Source of the DNA: Acidovorax sp. 107
GTDB lineage: Bacteria; Pseudomonadota; Gammaproteobacteria; Burkholderiales; Burkholderiaceae_C
Direction of reading: 5' to 3'
DNA length: 64,000 nt
NCBI RefSeq assembly: GCF_003058055.1
Contig: NZ_QBTZ01000001.1
Coordinates: 2,560,001-2,624,000, forward strand
Under the pieces are notes generated by a model. The model worked only from the letters and a program-made list of their open reading frames with translations. It was not told the DNA's origin and searched no databases. The first letter of the stretch is position 1. Each line of letters begins with the position of its first letter. Positions 1 to 9,085 of this stretch are shown in pieces. The translations under genes were made by a program, and so were the position numbers.

Positions 1-1
1 G

Positions 2-922
2 CAGCAAGGTCATTCGACCCAAGGCGCCACTGCCTATGTCACGCTGGAACCCTGCTCGCACCACGGACGTACCGGCCCTTGCTGCGACGCATTGATCCAA
101 GCGGGAGTCGCCAAAGTCGTCGCATCGATCGCTGACCCCAACCCTGCCGTGGCGGGCAACGGATTCGCGCGACTGCGTGCTGCGGGGATAGCGGTGGAAG
201 TAGGCCCCGGGGCAGAGGCGTCCCGTGAAATGAATCTTGGGTTCTTCAGCCGGATGATTCGCAAAACGCCCTGGGTGCGGATGAAGGCGGCCGCCTCGCT
301 CGACGGTGTCACCGCATTGCCCAACGGAACCAGCCAATGGATCACCGGACCGGCGGCGCGTGCTGACGGACATGCCTGGCGCGCAAGGGCCTGCGCGGTG
401 CTCACGGGCATCGGGACCGTGCTCGCGGACAACCCAAGACTGGATGTGAGGGATGTACCTACCGAACGTCAACCAACGTTGATTTTGGTGGACAGCGCGC
501 TGGAGGCGCCCCTCAGCGCCCAACTTTTCGCGGCGAAACGCCCGGTCTATATCTATACAGCAGCCGCGCACAAGGAGAAGCGCGGCGCGCTGGAAGCCCA
601 AGGCGCCATTGTGATCAGTCTGCCCAACAAGGCTGGCAAGGTGGATCTGGCAGCCATGGTGCAAGACCTTGGACGGCGGGACATCAATGAACTGCACGTA
701 GAAGCGGGATACAAGCTCAATGGCTCGCTCCTGCGCGAGGGACTGGTCGATGAATTGCTGGTTTACCTCGCCCCCAAACTGATCGGCGAGGGTCTCGGAT
801 TGGCCCAGATGAACCCCATGACCGAGCTTTCCGAGGCGCATGCCCTCAGCTTTCACTCGGTGGACCGATTGGGGGACGACTTGCGCATTCTTGCTCGCGT
901 GCAGGGACGCGACAGGTTCTGA
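2..922 (+). CDS. ribD: Riboflavin biosynthesis protein RibD, 5'-truncated by the window edge
   Basis: Bifunctional enzyme of riboflavin synthesis: an N-terminal zinc deaminase acts on diaminohydroxyphosphoribosylaminopyrimidine and a C-terminal reductase then uses NADPH to reduce the ribosyl group. The frame is open from base 2, so the start codon and the first zinc-ligand motif lie outside the window. The second zinc motif is visible near the start (PCSHHGRTGPCC). The reductase domain follows, with KAAASLDGVTA, a TGIGTVLADNPRLDVR segment and the late LHVEAGYKLNGSLL stretch. About 306 residues are present, against roughly 360-370 in full-length members. A TTG at 92 could be mistaken for a start, but the conserved motif lies before it. 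The next gene, uup, is 136 bases downstream and functionally unrelated. Confidence 0.93.
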   Translation, partial: QQGHSTQGATAYVTLEPCSHHGRTGPCCDALIQAGVAKVVASIADPNPAVAGNGFARLRAAGIAVEVGPGAEASREMNLGFFSRMIRKTPWVRMKAAASLDGVTALPNGTSQWITGPAARADGHAWRARACAVLTGIGTVLADNPRLDVRDVPTERQPTLILVDSALEAPLSAQLFAAKRPVYIYTAAAHKEKRGALEAQGAIVISLPNKAGKVDLAAMVQDLGRRDINELHVEAGYKLNGSLLREGLVDELLVYLAPKLIGEGLGLAQMNPMTELSEAHALSFHSVDRLGDDLRILARVQGRDRF

Positions 923-1058
923 CGCCATCGCGGCGGTATGCGCGCTGAAATTTAGTGTTGGCCGAGGCCTTGCCCAAAGAGCACTGATTGCCGCGCCGTC
1001 AGGTCATTCAGGGCCGAGAAAATGCCTCGCCAGAGTGCGGCAAGGATAATCCCGCCCT

Positions 1059-2960
1059 ATGGCACTTATCACCTTACTGGACGCCCAACTCGCATTTGGG
1101 CATGTTGCACTGCTGGATCACGCCGGCTTTTCTCTGGAGACCGCAGAGCGTGTCGGCCTGATCGGGCGCAATGGCGCGGGCAAATCATCCCTCCTCAAAA
1201 TCCTGGGAGGGCTTGCCAAACCGGACGATGGCTCGTTGCAGGTGCAGCAAGGGGTGCGCATTGCCTTTGTGGCGCAAGAGCCTACGCTCGACCCTGGCGC
1301 CACCATTTTCAAGGCGGCCTCGGAAGGCCTGCAACGCGTGATCGCCATCCGCGATCAATACCTGTCGGGCGCAGATGGGCTGGATCTGGATGCCCTGCAG
1401 TCTGAAATCGAGGCCTACGACGCCTGGAACTGGGAGCAGCGCGTAGAAGAAACCCTGCAGCGATTGCATCTGGACCCCGAAGCCGTGGTGGGCACACTCT
1501 CGGGCGGTACCAAAAAGCGCGTAGCGCTGGCACAGGCGCTGGTGGCCCGCCCTGATGTGTTGCTGCTGGATGAGCCCACCAACCACCTGGATTTGGACTC
1601 CATCGAATGGCTGGAAGACCTGTTGCTGGACTTTCCCGGCAGCGTCGTGACCATTACCCATGACCGGTCGTTCCTGGACCGTGTGGCCACCCGCATCGTA
1701 GAGTTGGACCGAGGGCAGTTGCGCTCTTATCCTGGCAACTTTGCGCAGTACCAGATACAAAAGGAGGAGCAGTTGGCGCAAGAGGCGGTAATCGCCACCA
1801 AGGCCGACAAGCTCCTCGCGCAAGAGGAAGTGTGGATACGACGCGGCGTGGAAGCGCGCCGCACCCGCAGCCAAAGCCGCATCAGCCGACTCGAACAGTT
1901 GCGCGCACGCCGCGAGGCCCGCCGCGAAGTCGTCGGCAGCGTGCGTATGGACGTTGCCACCGGCAGCTCCAACGGGTACCAAGGCAAGATCGTGGCGGAA
2001 CTGGAAGGAGTGGGCAAATCCTTCGGCGACAAAACCATCGTTCACAACTTTTCCGGGACGATTCTACGCGGTGACAAAGTGGGCTTGATCGGCCCGAACG
2101 GCGCTGGCAAAACCACGCTGCTCAAGATGATCCTGGGCGAATTGCAGGCCGACAAGGGCACCATCCGGCAGGGAGCAAACCTGCAGGTAGCCTACTTTGA
2201 CCAGATGCGCCACGCCGTCAACCTAGATGCCACCCTGGAGGACTTCATCAGTCCCGGCAGCGAGTGGATCGAGATCGGCAACCAGCGCAAACACGTCAAG
2301 AGCTATCTGAGCGACTTTCTGTTCTCCCCGGCACGCGCTCACTCTCCGGTGCGGTCTCTGTCCGGCGGCGAGCGCAACCGCTTGCTGCTGGCCCGGCTGT
2401 TCGCCCGCCCTGCCAATGTGCTGGTTCTGGACGAACCCACAAACGACCTGGACATCGACACCCTGGACTTGCTGGAGGAACTGCTCGAAAACTACGAGGG
2501 CACAGTGTTCCTCGTCAGCCATGACCGCACCTTCCTCGACAACGTGGTGACCAGCACCATTGCTTTTGAGGGCAATGGCCTGTGGCGCGAGTACGAAGGT
2601 GGCGTTCAGGACTGGCTGCTGCAATCCAAACGCAGTCGGTCGTTGCAGGCGGCTGCGTCAGCACCTGCCAAACCATCCACCTCAGAAAATTCAGACCAAA
2701 ACGCGTCGGAGCGCATATCAAATAAGCCTGTGCAGCTATCAAAAAAGAAGCTTAGCTACAAGGAACAGCGCGAGCTGGAACAACTGCCCGACCTGATCAG
2801 CTCGCTGGAGACTGAACAGAAGACCCTCCAGGAGGCCCTGGCGGACGGGTCACTGTTTGGCACCGACCCAGCCCGCGCAACCGCCATGACGACCAGAGCC
2901 GCAACCATCGACGAGGAACTCATGACGGCCCTGGAGCGCTGGACAGCCCTCTCTGAATAG
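1059..2960 (+). CDS. uup: ABC-F family ATPase Uup
   Basis: Soluble tandem ATPase of the ABC-F family, whose members act on ribosomes or on branched DNA intermediates rather than as transporters. The first cassette has a Walker A (GRNGAGKSS) near residues 36-44, signature LSGGTKK near 147 and DEPTNHLD. The second has Walker A (GPNGAGKTT) near 344, signature LSGGERN near 433 and DEPTNDLD. A charged C-terminal coiled coil after about residue 560 is the hallmark that separates Uup from EttA and YheS. At 633 residues it matches the Uup length. The linker before the coiled coil carries an unusual basic peptide whose DNA matches an interspersed repeat (2710-2750). The gene converges on cheB. Confidence 0.93.
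   Translation: MALITLLDAQLAFGHVALLDHAGFSLETAERVGLIGRNGAGKSSLLKILGGLAKPDDGSLQVQQGVRIAFVAQEPTLDPGATIFKAASEGLQRVIAIRDQYLSGADGLDLDALQSEIEAYDAWNWEQRVEETLQRLHLDPEAVVGTLSGGTKKRVALAQALVARPDVLLLDEPTNHLDLDSIEWLEDLLLDFPGSVVTITHDRSFLDRVATRIVELDRGQLRSYPGNFAQYQIQKEEQLAQEAVIATKADKLLAQEEVWIRRGVEARRTRSQSRISRLEQLRARREARREVVGSVRMDVATGSSNGYQGKIVAELEGVGKSFGDKTIVHNFSGTILRGDKVGLIGPNGAGKTTLLKMILGELQADKGTIRQGANLQVAYFDQMRHAVNLDATLEDFISPGSEWIEIGNQRKHVKSYLSDFLFSPARAHSPVRSLSGGERNRLLLARLFARPANVLVLDEPTNDLDIDTLDLLEELLENYEGTVFLVSHDRTFLDNVVTSTIAFEGNGLWREYEGGVQDWLLQSKRSRSLQAAASAPAKPSTSENSDQNASERISNKPVQLSKKKLSYKEQRELEQLPDLISSLETEQKTLQEALADGSLFGTDPARATAMTTRAATIDEELMTALERWTALSE
2710..2750. repeat. Comamonadaceae-type interspersed repeat inside the uup linker
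   Basis: Contains the core GCTATCAA at 2735-2742 followed by an A-run, preceded by AGCGCATATCA. The same elements recur near 15895, 23257, 32660, 46568 and 61217. Here the copy is read in frame and encodes the linker peptide around ISNKPVQLSKKK between the second ABC cassette and the coiled coil. That it is a decayed repeat insertion is inference from the shared words. Confidence 0.5.
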
Positions 2961-2976
2961 GCACCGAGGCACTAGC

Positions 2977-2997
2977 GAGCTCCCGGCGGGGGAGCTC
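2977..2997. terminator. Hairpin between convergent uup and cheB
   Basis: A perfect 8-bp stem (GAGCTCCC / GGGAGCTC) with a 5-base loop, 17 bases after the uup stop and about 50 bases beyond the cheB stop. There is no T-run on either strand, so it would be a weak or bidirectional terminator. Its place between two convergent genes supports the role. Confidence 0.5.
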
Positions 2998-3046
2998 CTC
3001 CGGCCACGGACAGACCGCTGTGCCGCCCCTGCGCGCAGCGACCCCC

Positions 3047-4150
3047 TTAAATCCGGTGGTGGAGGCGGTCTGTCGTTCCGCGCAATCGGGCAATCAAAGC
3101 AGGGGCAATCTGCCCCAGCGGCAGCACTTCATCGGCAGCGCCGTGGGCAATGGCCTCGCGCGGCATGCCAAAGACGATGCAGGTCGCTTCGTCCTGAACG
3201 TAGTTGTAGCTGCCTGCGTCTTTCATTTCACGCATTGCCACCGCACCGTCATTGCCCATGCCCGTGAGCATGATGCCGAAGGCATTGCGCCCCACCACGG
3301 TCGCCGCGGACTTGAAGAGCACCTCCACTGAGGGCTTATGGCGGTTGACCGGCGGACCATCATCGACCACCGCCACATAGTTGGCGCCACTGCGGGCCAC
3401 ATGGAACTGGGTCCCGCCCGGGGCTATATACGCGTGGCCAGGCAAAATGCGCTCGCCATTCACGGCCTCTTTCACCGTGATCTGGCACAGCCCGTTCAAG
3501 CGGGCTGCAAAACTGGTGGTGAACCCGGGGGGCATGTGCTGGGTAATCACGATCGCCGGCGAGTCCGCCGGCATCTGGACCAGCACTTCCTTGATGGCTT
3601 CCGTGCCGCCCGTTGACGCCCCGATGCAGATGAGCTTTTCGGTGGACAGGCGCCCCAGCAAACCTACTGCGGGCACGGCGTGCGACACGGGAGCCCCAAC
3701 GGCACCGCTGGCAGGTAAAGCGTCGCGCGCGGGCGCACGGCGCACCTGCGCGACGGCAGCAACGCGGATCTTGTCCACAATCTGTGTCGCCAGTTCATTG
3801 AGCCCGCTGGCCAGCCCCACGCGCGGCTTGGCCACAAAGTCCACAGCGCCCAACTCCAGCGCCTTCATCGTGACCTCCGCGCCGCGCTCGGTCAGCGTGG
3901 AGATCATCACTACCGGCATGGGCCGCAGGCGCATGAGGCGCCCCAGAAAATCAATACCGTCCATGCGCGGCATCTCGACATCCAGGGTGATGACATCCGG
4001 ATCCAGCTCGCGAATCATCTCGCGCGCCACCAGAGGGTCGTTGGCAGTGCCAATGCACTCCATGTCACGCTGGCGGTTGATGATCTCTGACAGCAGACTG
4101 CGGACCAACGCCGAATCGTCCACCACGATCACCCGGATTTTCCTGCTCAT
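3047..4150 (-). CDS. cheB: Chemotaxis methylesterase/deamidase response regulator CheB
   Basis: Removes methyl groups from receptor glutamates (and deamidates glutamines) when phosphorylated by CheA, giving adaptation. An N-terminal receiver domain occupies about residues 1-125, with the acidic pair DDSALVRS and phosphoacceptor Asp57 in ITLDVEMP. After a proline- and alanine-rich linker comes the catalytic domain with the expected triad: Ser179 in GASTGG, His205 in QHMPPGF and Asp301 in GMGNDGA. The 367-residue length is normal. It is the last gene of the minus-strand chemotaxis operon, starting 15 bases after cheD ends. The E. coli-like order cheR-cheB is interrupted here by cheD. Confidence 0.97.
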   Translation of the reverse strand: MSRKIRVIVVDDSALVRSLLSEIINRQRDMECIGTANDPLVAREMIRELDPDVITLDVEMPRMDGIDFLGRLMRLRPMPVVMISTLTERGAEVTMKALELGAVDFVAKPRVGLASGLNELATQIVDKIRVAAVAQVRRAPARDALPASGAVGAPVSHAVPAVGLLGRLSTEKLICIGASTGGTEAIKEVLVQMPADSPAIVITQHMPPGFTTSFAARLNGLCQITVKEAVNGERILPGHAYIAPGGTQFHVARSGANYVAVVDDGPPVNRHKPSVEVLFKSAATVVGRNAFGIMLTGMGNDGAVAMREMKDAGSYNYVQDEATCIVFGMPREAIAHGAADEVLPLGQIAPALIARLRGTTDRLHHRI

Positions 4151-4165
4151 TCACTCACACCCTTA

Positions 4166-4915
4166 TCAAAACAGATCCACAGAACCACCCGACGTGGTCT
4201 TTGCCACAGTGGCCGCATTGCCACGAACCTCCTGGGCCACCAGGGCTTCGGGATGGGCATGTGCCAGCCGCTTGACCATGGCTTTGCCGGTCACCGGGAA
4301 AAAAACCACCTTGCGCGGGTAGATATCCAGCACATCCTCGGAGACGATCGGAATGCGCTCCGTGTGCAAATAGTTCAACACGAAATTGGTGTTGCGCTCC
4401 CCCACGTTCATGGTGGTGAAGTTGTGCATGACCTGGGCGCCCCCGAAAATCTTGGCCTGCATGGTTTCACGGCGGGCGCCGAGCTTGAGCATTTCATTGA
4501 TCAATAGCTCCATGGCATACGAGCCGTACCGCCCCGACGCATCCGCCAGATCACCGTCGGGCAGCATGAAATGGTTCATGCCCCCAATGCGCGCGCGACT
4601 GTCCCACAGGCAGGCCGCGATGCATGACCCCAGCACCGTCATGATGACCATGTTCTCGTCCGACACAAAGTACTCGCCGGGGAGCACCTTCACCGCGTTG
4701 TGCTGAAAGTGGTGATCGAGGTAGAAAAACGAGGCCTCGCCTGGCTTGCGGCTGCGTGCCTTGAGCTCCTGCAGCGATGACTCCCGCGCGGGGGTATTGC
4801 CAGACACATAAATGTCGGCACTCAGCGGTGCAATGCGGGGAGCACGGCGCCTTTCGGAGGTGCCAAGCGCAGCAGGCGCACTGGTAGGAGATGAACCTGT
4901 GTAGATGTTGGTCAT
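4166..4915 (-). CDS. cheD: Chemoreceptor glutamine deamidase CheD
   Basis: Deamidates specific receptor glutamines to glutamates, priming them for methylation by CheR. The catalytic cysteine is Cys98 in TVLGSCIAACLWD, and the partner histidine is His115 in GGMNHFMLPDG. The GGA motif of the fold follows (KIFGGAQVM). The protein is 249 residues. The conserved domain begins only near residue 65 (FYLDHHF), so there is a low-complexity N-terminal extension of about 60 residues. No ATG lies between this start and residue 89, so a shorter start would need a non-ATG codon. The C-terminus is GSVDLF, the same six residues, in nearly the same codons, as the CheZ-like protein at 9086-9532. It lies between cheR and cheB. 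Confidence 0.93.
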   Translation of the reverse strand: MTNIYTGSSPTSAPAALGTSERRRAPRIAPLSADIYVSGNTPARESSLQELKARSRKPGEASFFYLDHHFQHNAVKVLPGEYFVSDENMVIMTVLGSCIAACLWDSRARIGGMNHFMLPDGDLADASGRYGSYAMELLINEMLKLGARRETMQAKIFGGAQVMHNFTTMNVGERNTNFVLNYLHTERIPIVSEDVLDIYPRKVVFFPVTGKAMVKRLAHAHPEALVAQEVRGNAATVAKTTSGGSVDLF

Positions 4916-4945
4916 GGGTGCAATGTGCAGGACAACATGGACAGG

Positions 4946-5851
4946 TCAGCGGCGCTCGTACACCGTCTTGCCACGCAGGGTAAACAGGTCTTTGGACTCG
5001 CTGAAATTCTCGGCGTGCCCTACAAACAGCATACCGCCGGGCTTGAGCACTCGGTGGATTCTTTCGAGCACGCGCCGCTGCGTAGGGGCATCAAAGTAAA
5101 TCATTACGTTACGGCAGAAGACCACATCAAAGGGTTCCTTGAACGGCCAATCGTCGCGAATGAGATTCACGCTCATGAAGTCAATGGCGCGCCGCAGTTC
5201 AGGCTTGGCACGGACCATGCCAGCGTTCCCGGCTTTGCCTTTGAGGAAAAACTTCTGCAGGCGCTCAGGGCTTAAGCCCTTGACGCTGTCGAGCCGGTAC
5301 ACACCCTGAGCAGCCGTCGCCAGCACGCGCGAATCAATGTCACTGGCCGTCAACTTGAAAGAAGCGTTGGCTCCCAGCGCCTCCAGTGCGGTGATCACGA
5401 TGGAGTAGGGCTCTTCGCCAGTGGACGCCGCATTGCACCAAACCCTCCAGTTGGCCGATGGCTTGGACCGCAGGTGCGACGCAAAGATTTCAAAGTGATG
5501 CTGCTCACGGAAAAATGCCGTGAGGTTGGTGGTCAGCGCATTCACAAACTCCTGCCACTCCGGCCCATCATGGGTCTCCAGCCAGCTCAGGTAGTCGTGA
5601 AAGCTGGTGTGCCCGGTGTCGCGCAACCTCCGGGACAGGCGGCTGTACACCATCGCATGCTTGCCATCGTGCAAGCTGATGCCCGCGCGCTGGTAGATCA
5701 GGGCCTGAACCCGGGCAAAGTCCGCATTGGTCCAGACAAACTCCCGCCCCTGGGCCAGGGGGCCTGAGGGCGCTGCCGCTGCGGCCTGCGCGGGATCGCC
5801 CCTGGCCGGCCCTGACCGGGCTGACGCAGAAGCACTGGTGGTTTGGGCCAT
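4946..5851 (-). CDS. cheR: Chemotaxis protein methyltransferase CheR
   Basis: S-adenosylmethionine-dependent methyltransferase that methylates glutamates on chemoreceptors. After an Ala/Ser/Pro-rich N-terminal tail of about 35 residues there is the small helical CheR domain (IYQRAGISL, SRLSRRLR) and then the Rossmann methyltransferase domain. Its SAM-binding motif is NAASTGEEPYS, followed by DVVFCRNVMIYFD, and the domain ends with GHAENFS. At 301 residues it is close to E. coli CheR (286). I see no C-terminal receptor-docking or TPR extension. cheD starts 30 bases downstream of its stop, and cheW lies 104 bases upstream, so a minor internal promoter in that gap is possible. Confidence 0.96.
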   Translation of the reverse strand: MAQTTSASASARSGPARGDPAQAAAAAPSGPLAQGREFVWTNADFARVQALIYQRAGISLHDGKHAMVYSRLSRRLRDTGHTSFHDYLSWLETHDGPEWQEFVNALTTNLTAFFREQHHFEIFASHLRSKPSANWRVWCNAASTGEEPYSIVITALEALGANASFKLTASDIDSRVLATAAQGVYRLDSVKGLSPERLQKFFLKGKAGNAGMVRAKPELRRAIDFMSVNLIRDDWPFKEPFDVVFCRNVMIYFDAPTQRRVLERIHRVLKPGGMLFVGHAENFSESKDLFTLRGKTVYERR

Positions 5852-5955
5852 ATTGATCGTCCGAGAGGAAGTCCTGTTCGCTCCAAAAGGTCTGCAAGCT
5901 CCGGCTCACAGCCTGACATGTGCCTGAGCCACCACTGGCTGCTGACTATTGCGCC

Positions 5956-6462
5956 TTATTCGTTGGCGGTCACCAAGCCCATGTCCACGCTGGACATGAG
6001 TTTTTCGATATCCAGCAAGATCAGCATGCGCTCGCCCACAGATCCCAGACCCAGAATGCAGCTGTTATCGATGGCACTCTCAATGTCTGGCGCTGAGCGG
6101 ATGCTCTCTGGCGTCAGCTCCATCACGTCGCTCACGGAATCCACCACGATGCCGACCACCCGGTTGCGCAAGTTGAGGATGATGACCACCGTGAAACTGT
6201 TGTAGTCCGCTTGCGCACAATTGAACTTGATGCGCATGTCAACGATGGGAACGATCGTGCCGCGCAAATTGACTACGCCCTTGATGAAATCAGGGGCGTT
6301 CGCAATGCGCGTGGGTGGCTCGTAGCCACGGATTTCCTGCACCTTCAGGATATCGATGCCGTACTCTTCCTGGTCGAGGCGAAACGTCAGGTATTCACGC
6401 GCGCCCGTGGGCGCTGCATCTGCTGCTTTACCGATCACACTCATGGTGCATTCTCCTTTCAT
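5956..6462 (-). CDS. cheW: Chemotaxis coupling protein CheW
   Basis: SH3-like scaffold that links receptors to the histidine kinase CheA at the cell pole. A single CheW domain fills the 168 residues: [15 protein letters not shown] at the front, the receptor-contact region [13 protein letters not shown] and [22 protein letters not shown] in the middle. There are no extra domains such as the receiver seen in CheV. The start ATG follows a good Shine-Dalgarno sequence (AAAGGAGAA). It lies 35 bases downstream of cheA in the same operon. The length and motif order are typical of proteobacterial CheW. Confidence 0.96.
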   Translation of the reverse strand: MKGECTMSVIGKAADAAPTGAREYLTFRLDQEEYGIDILKVQEIRGYEPPTRIANAPDFIKGVVNLRGTIVPIVDMRIKFNCAQADYNSFTVVIILNLRNRVVGIVVDSVSDVMELTPESIRSAPDIESAIDNSCILGLGSVGERMLILLDIEKLMSSVDMGLVTANE

Positions 6463-6497
6463 GACGGCGCAGCGCCTTTGGGCGCCAACGCCTGAAT

Positions 6498-8633
6498 CTA
6501 GTGGCGCGCCCGGCGGACCAGGCCACCCGTGTCGAGAATCAACGCCACGGTGCCGTCGCCCAAAATGGTGGCGCCCGACACGTTGGGCACCTTGCGGTAG
6601 TTCGACTCCAGGTTCTTGACCACCACCTGGTGCTGGCCCAGCAACTCATCCACCAGCAGCGCCACACGGCTGCCGTCAGCTTCCACCACCACCATGATGT
6701 TGCTGGATTTGTTCAGATCGAAGCGCGGCACCTGGAAGATCTTCTCCAGCGCGATGACGGGCATGTATTCGTCACGCACCTTCACCAGCTGCGAGCCTTG
6801 CGCCACGGTGCTGACATCATCGGCGTTGACCTGGAAAGATTCGACCACCGATGACAAGGGGAGGATGTAAACCTCTTCACCCACACCCACCGACATGCCG
6901 TCCATGATGGCGAGCGTCAGTGGCAGGCGAACCGACACCTTCATGCCATAGCCCTCGGCAGAATCGATCTCGACAGAGCCGTTGAGCGCTGCAATGTTCC
7001 GCTTGACGACATCCATACCGACACCACGCCCGGACACATCGGTGACCTCGTCCGCCGTGGAGAAGCCGGGGGCGAAAATCAGTTGCCAGACCTCGGCATC
7101 GCTCATTTGCTCCGACACCTCGATGCCGCGCTCCTGGGCCTTGCTGAGGATTTTCTCGCGCGACAGACCGCGGCCATCATCGCGCACCTCAATCACAATG
7201 GAGCCGCCCTGGTGGGATGCGGACAACGTGATCGTTCCGTGCTCGGATTTGCCCTTGGCCAGGCGATCAGCAGGCATTTCAATCCCATGGTCGCAGCTGT
7301 TGCGAACCAAGTGGGTCAACGGGTCGGTGATTTTCTCGACAAGCCCCTTGTCCAGCTCGGTGGCTTCACCCAGGGTCACCAGTTCCACCTTCTTGCCCAG
7401 CTTGTTCGCCAGATCGCGCAACATGCGGGGGAAGCGGCTGAAAACGATGGACATTGGAATCATGCGGATAGACATCACCGACTCTTGCAAGTCGCGCGTG
7501 TTTCGATCCAGATCTGCCAGCCCGGCCAGCAATTGCTGATACGCCCCAGCATCGAGGCCCCGGCTGTTCTGCGCCAGCATGGCCTGCGTGATCACCAGCT
7601 CACCCACAAGGTTGATCAGTTGATCGACCTTCTTCACATCCACGCGGATGGTGGTGGACTCCATCTGGGCCTGCATCGCAGCCTTGGGCTCCGCCGCAGC
7701 CCTGGTGGCAGCCTTGGGAGCTTGCGGTGCTGGCGCATGCACGGCCCGTGTCGCCTCTCCGAGCGGCGCACCGGGCGCACCATTAAAGAAGCCGTAAGGT
7801 GCTTCCCCCCCGGAGGTATCCACGGCCGCTGTGGCCTCATCATCGGCACCTGCTGAACCGTCACCCGCTGCATCGCGGATCAGTACCTGCTCCTTGGCGA
7901 CATGGAAGGCAAACAGGTCCAGCAAATCGTCGTTGGTAGAAGTCGTTTCCACCGCGAAGACCCGCGTATTGGGAGGACTGCCCGGAACATCGCGGATCGC
8001 GCCCAAACCGGGAATATCCCGGAACAACTCCTTGATCGCATCGGCCTGCTCGGGGCGATCCAGGGGGCCGATCTGGATTTCCAGTTGCCGCGCCTGCCCC
8101 GGCGCTGAGGAGGAGGAAGGCTTGGGCGCTGGAGCCGCCGCAACGGGAGCTGGTGCTGGAGCCGAAGGGGGAGGAGCAGCCACAACCGGCGCGGTGTCGC
8201 CAGGCACCAAGCCGGCGGCCAGGTCACTGATGCGACGAACCAGTGAGGTGGTCGAGACGGCCTCGCCCTGCCCCCCTGCCTGATGGCGCGCCAACAGGCT
8301 ACGGGATGCGTCAGCAGACTCCAAAAGAACGTCCACCATCTGGGGGATGGGCTGCAGCTCATGGCGACGCAGACGGTCGAGCAGGGACTCCATCTGATGG
8401 GTCAGTTCGGCCACATCAGAGAAGCCGAAAGTGGCCGAGCCACCCTTGATCGAGTGTGCGCAGCGAAAAATTCCGTTGAGCTCCTCGTCGTTGGCACTGC
8501 TCAGGTCCAGATTGAGCAGCATCTGCTCCATCTGGTCGAGGTTCTCACCTGCTTCCTCGAAAAAGATCTGATAGAACTGGCTGAGATCGAAGTCAGCGCC
8601 AGCACCCGATCCTTCTTGGTAGGTTTCCGCCAT
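6498..8633 (-). CDS. cheA: Chemotaxis histidine kinase CheA
   Basis: Receptor-controlled kinase that phosphorylates CheY and CheB. Domains in order: a P1 phosphotransfer domain with the phosphorylated His60 ([14 protein letters not shown]); an Ala/Pro linker; a P2-like regulator-binding domain around residues 185-260; the P3 dimerisation helices ([14 protein letters not shown]); the P4 ATPase with N box [19 protein letters not shown] and GRGVGMDVV; and a C-terminal CheW-like P5 domain ([15 protein letters not shown]). At 711 residues it is a little longer than E. coli CheA (654) because of the low-complexity linkers. The cheA start is 40 bases after the cheY stop. There is no fused receiver domain. 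Confidence 0.96.
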   Translation of the reverse strand: MAETYQEGSGAGADFDLSQFYQIFFEEAGENLDQMEQMLLNLDLSSANDEELNGIFRCAHSIKGGSATFGFSDVAELTHQMESLLDRLRRHELQPIPQMVDVLLESADASRSLLARHQAGGQGEAVSTTSLVRRISDLAAGLVPGDTAPVVAAPPPSAPAPAPVAAAPAPKPSSSSAPGQARQLEIQIGPLDRPEQADAIKELFRDIPGLGAIRDVPGSPPNTRVFAVETTSTNDDLLDLFAFHVAKEQVLIRDAAGDGSAGADDEATAAVDTSGGEAPYGFFNGAPGAPLGEATRAVHAPAPQAPKAATRAAAEPKAAMQAQMESTTIRVDVKKVDQLINLVGELVITQAMLAQNSRGLDAGAYQQLLAGLADLDRNTRDLQESVMSIRMIPMSIVFSRFPRMLRDLANKLGKKVELVTLGEATELDKGLVEKITDPLTHLVRNSCDHGIEMPADRLAKGKSEHGTITLSASHQGGSIVIEVRDDGRGLSREKILSKAQERGIEVSEQMSDAEVWQLIFAPGFSTADEVTDVSGRGVGMDVVKRNIAALNGSVEIDSAEGYGMKVSVRLPLTLAIMDGMSVGVGEEVYILPLSSVVESFQVNADDVSTVAQGSQLVKVRDEYMPVIALEKIFQVPRFDLNKSSNIMVVVEADGSRVALLVDELLGQHQVVVKNLESNYRKVPNVSGATILGDGTVALILDTGGLVRRARH

Positions 8634-8673
8634 GGTGGGCTCCTGTGTACTAAATGCTCTCAGTCAACCCGGC

Positions 8674-9036
8674 TCAGCGGATCACTTTCTGGATGACTTC
8701 GATCAGACGATTCGGATCAAAAGGTTTCACCAACCAGCCTGTCGCGCCCGCCGTGCGGCCCGCCTGCTTCATCTGGTCGCTCGACTCCGTCGTAAGAATC
8801 AGGATGGGAATCGTTTTGAACTTGGGGTGCTCACGCAGTTTCCGGGTCAGACCAATGCCGTCGAGGCGCGGCATATTCTGGTCGGCCAGAACCAGATCGA
8901 TATTGTGCGTCTCGGCCTTTTCGAGGGCATCTTGCCCGTCCACTGCCTCCACGACGTGATAGCCGGCACCGGTGAGGGTGAACGACACCATTTTTCGCAT
9001 GGAAGGTGAATCATCAACGGCAAGGATCGATTGCAT
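8674..9036 (-). CDS. cheY: CheY-type single-domain response regulator (first copy)
   Basis: Stand-alone receiver domain that should take phosphate from CheA. I place the start at the ATG giving MQSILAVDDSPSMRK (120 residues). The longer open frame upstream adds a non-conserved peptide and overlaps the CheZ-like gene. Phosphoacceptor Asp52 lies in LADQNMP, Thr82/Thr83 in ILTTE, and Lys104 in LVKPFDP. It differs from the second CheY (31598-31984), which has the E. coli-like KKMGL end, so the two are diverged paralogues rather than a recent duplication. It sits directly upstream of cheA and downstream of the CheZ-like gene, suggesting these three are co-regulated. Confidence 0.93.
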   Translation of the reverse strand: MQSILAVDDSPSMRKMVSFTLTGAGYHVVEAVDGQDALEKAETHNIDLVLADQNMPRLDGIGLTRKLREHPKFKTIPILILTTESSDQMKQAGRTAGATGWLVKPFDPNRLIEVIQKVIR

Positions 9037-9085
9037 GTACGGCTCCAACTGACTTGAATATATAAGGTAACCAGTGATGTGAACG

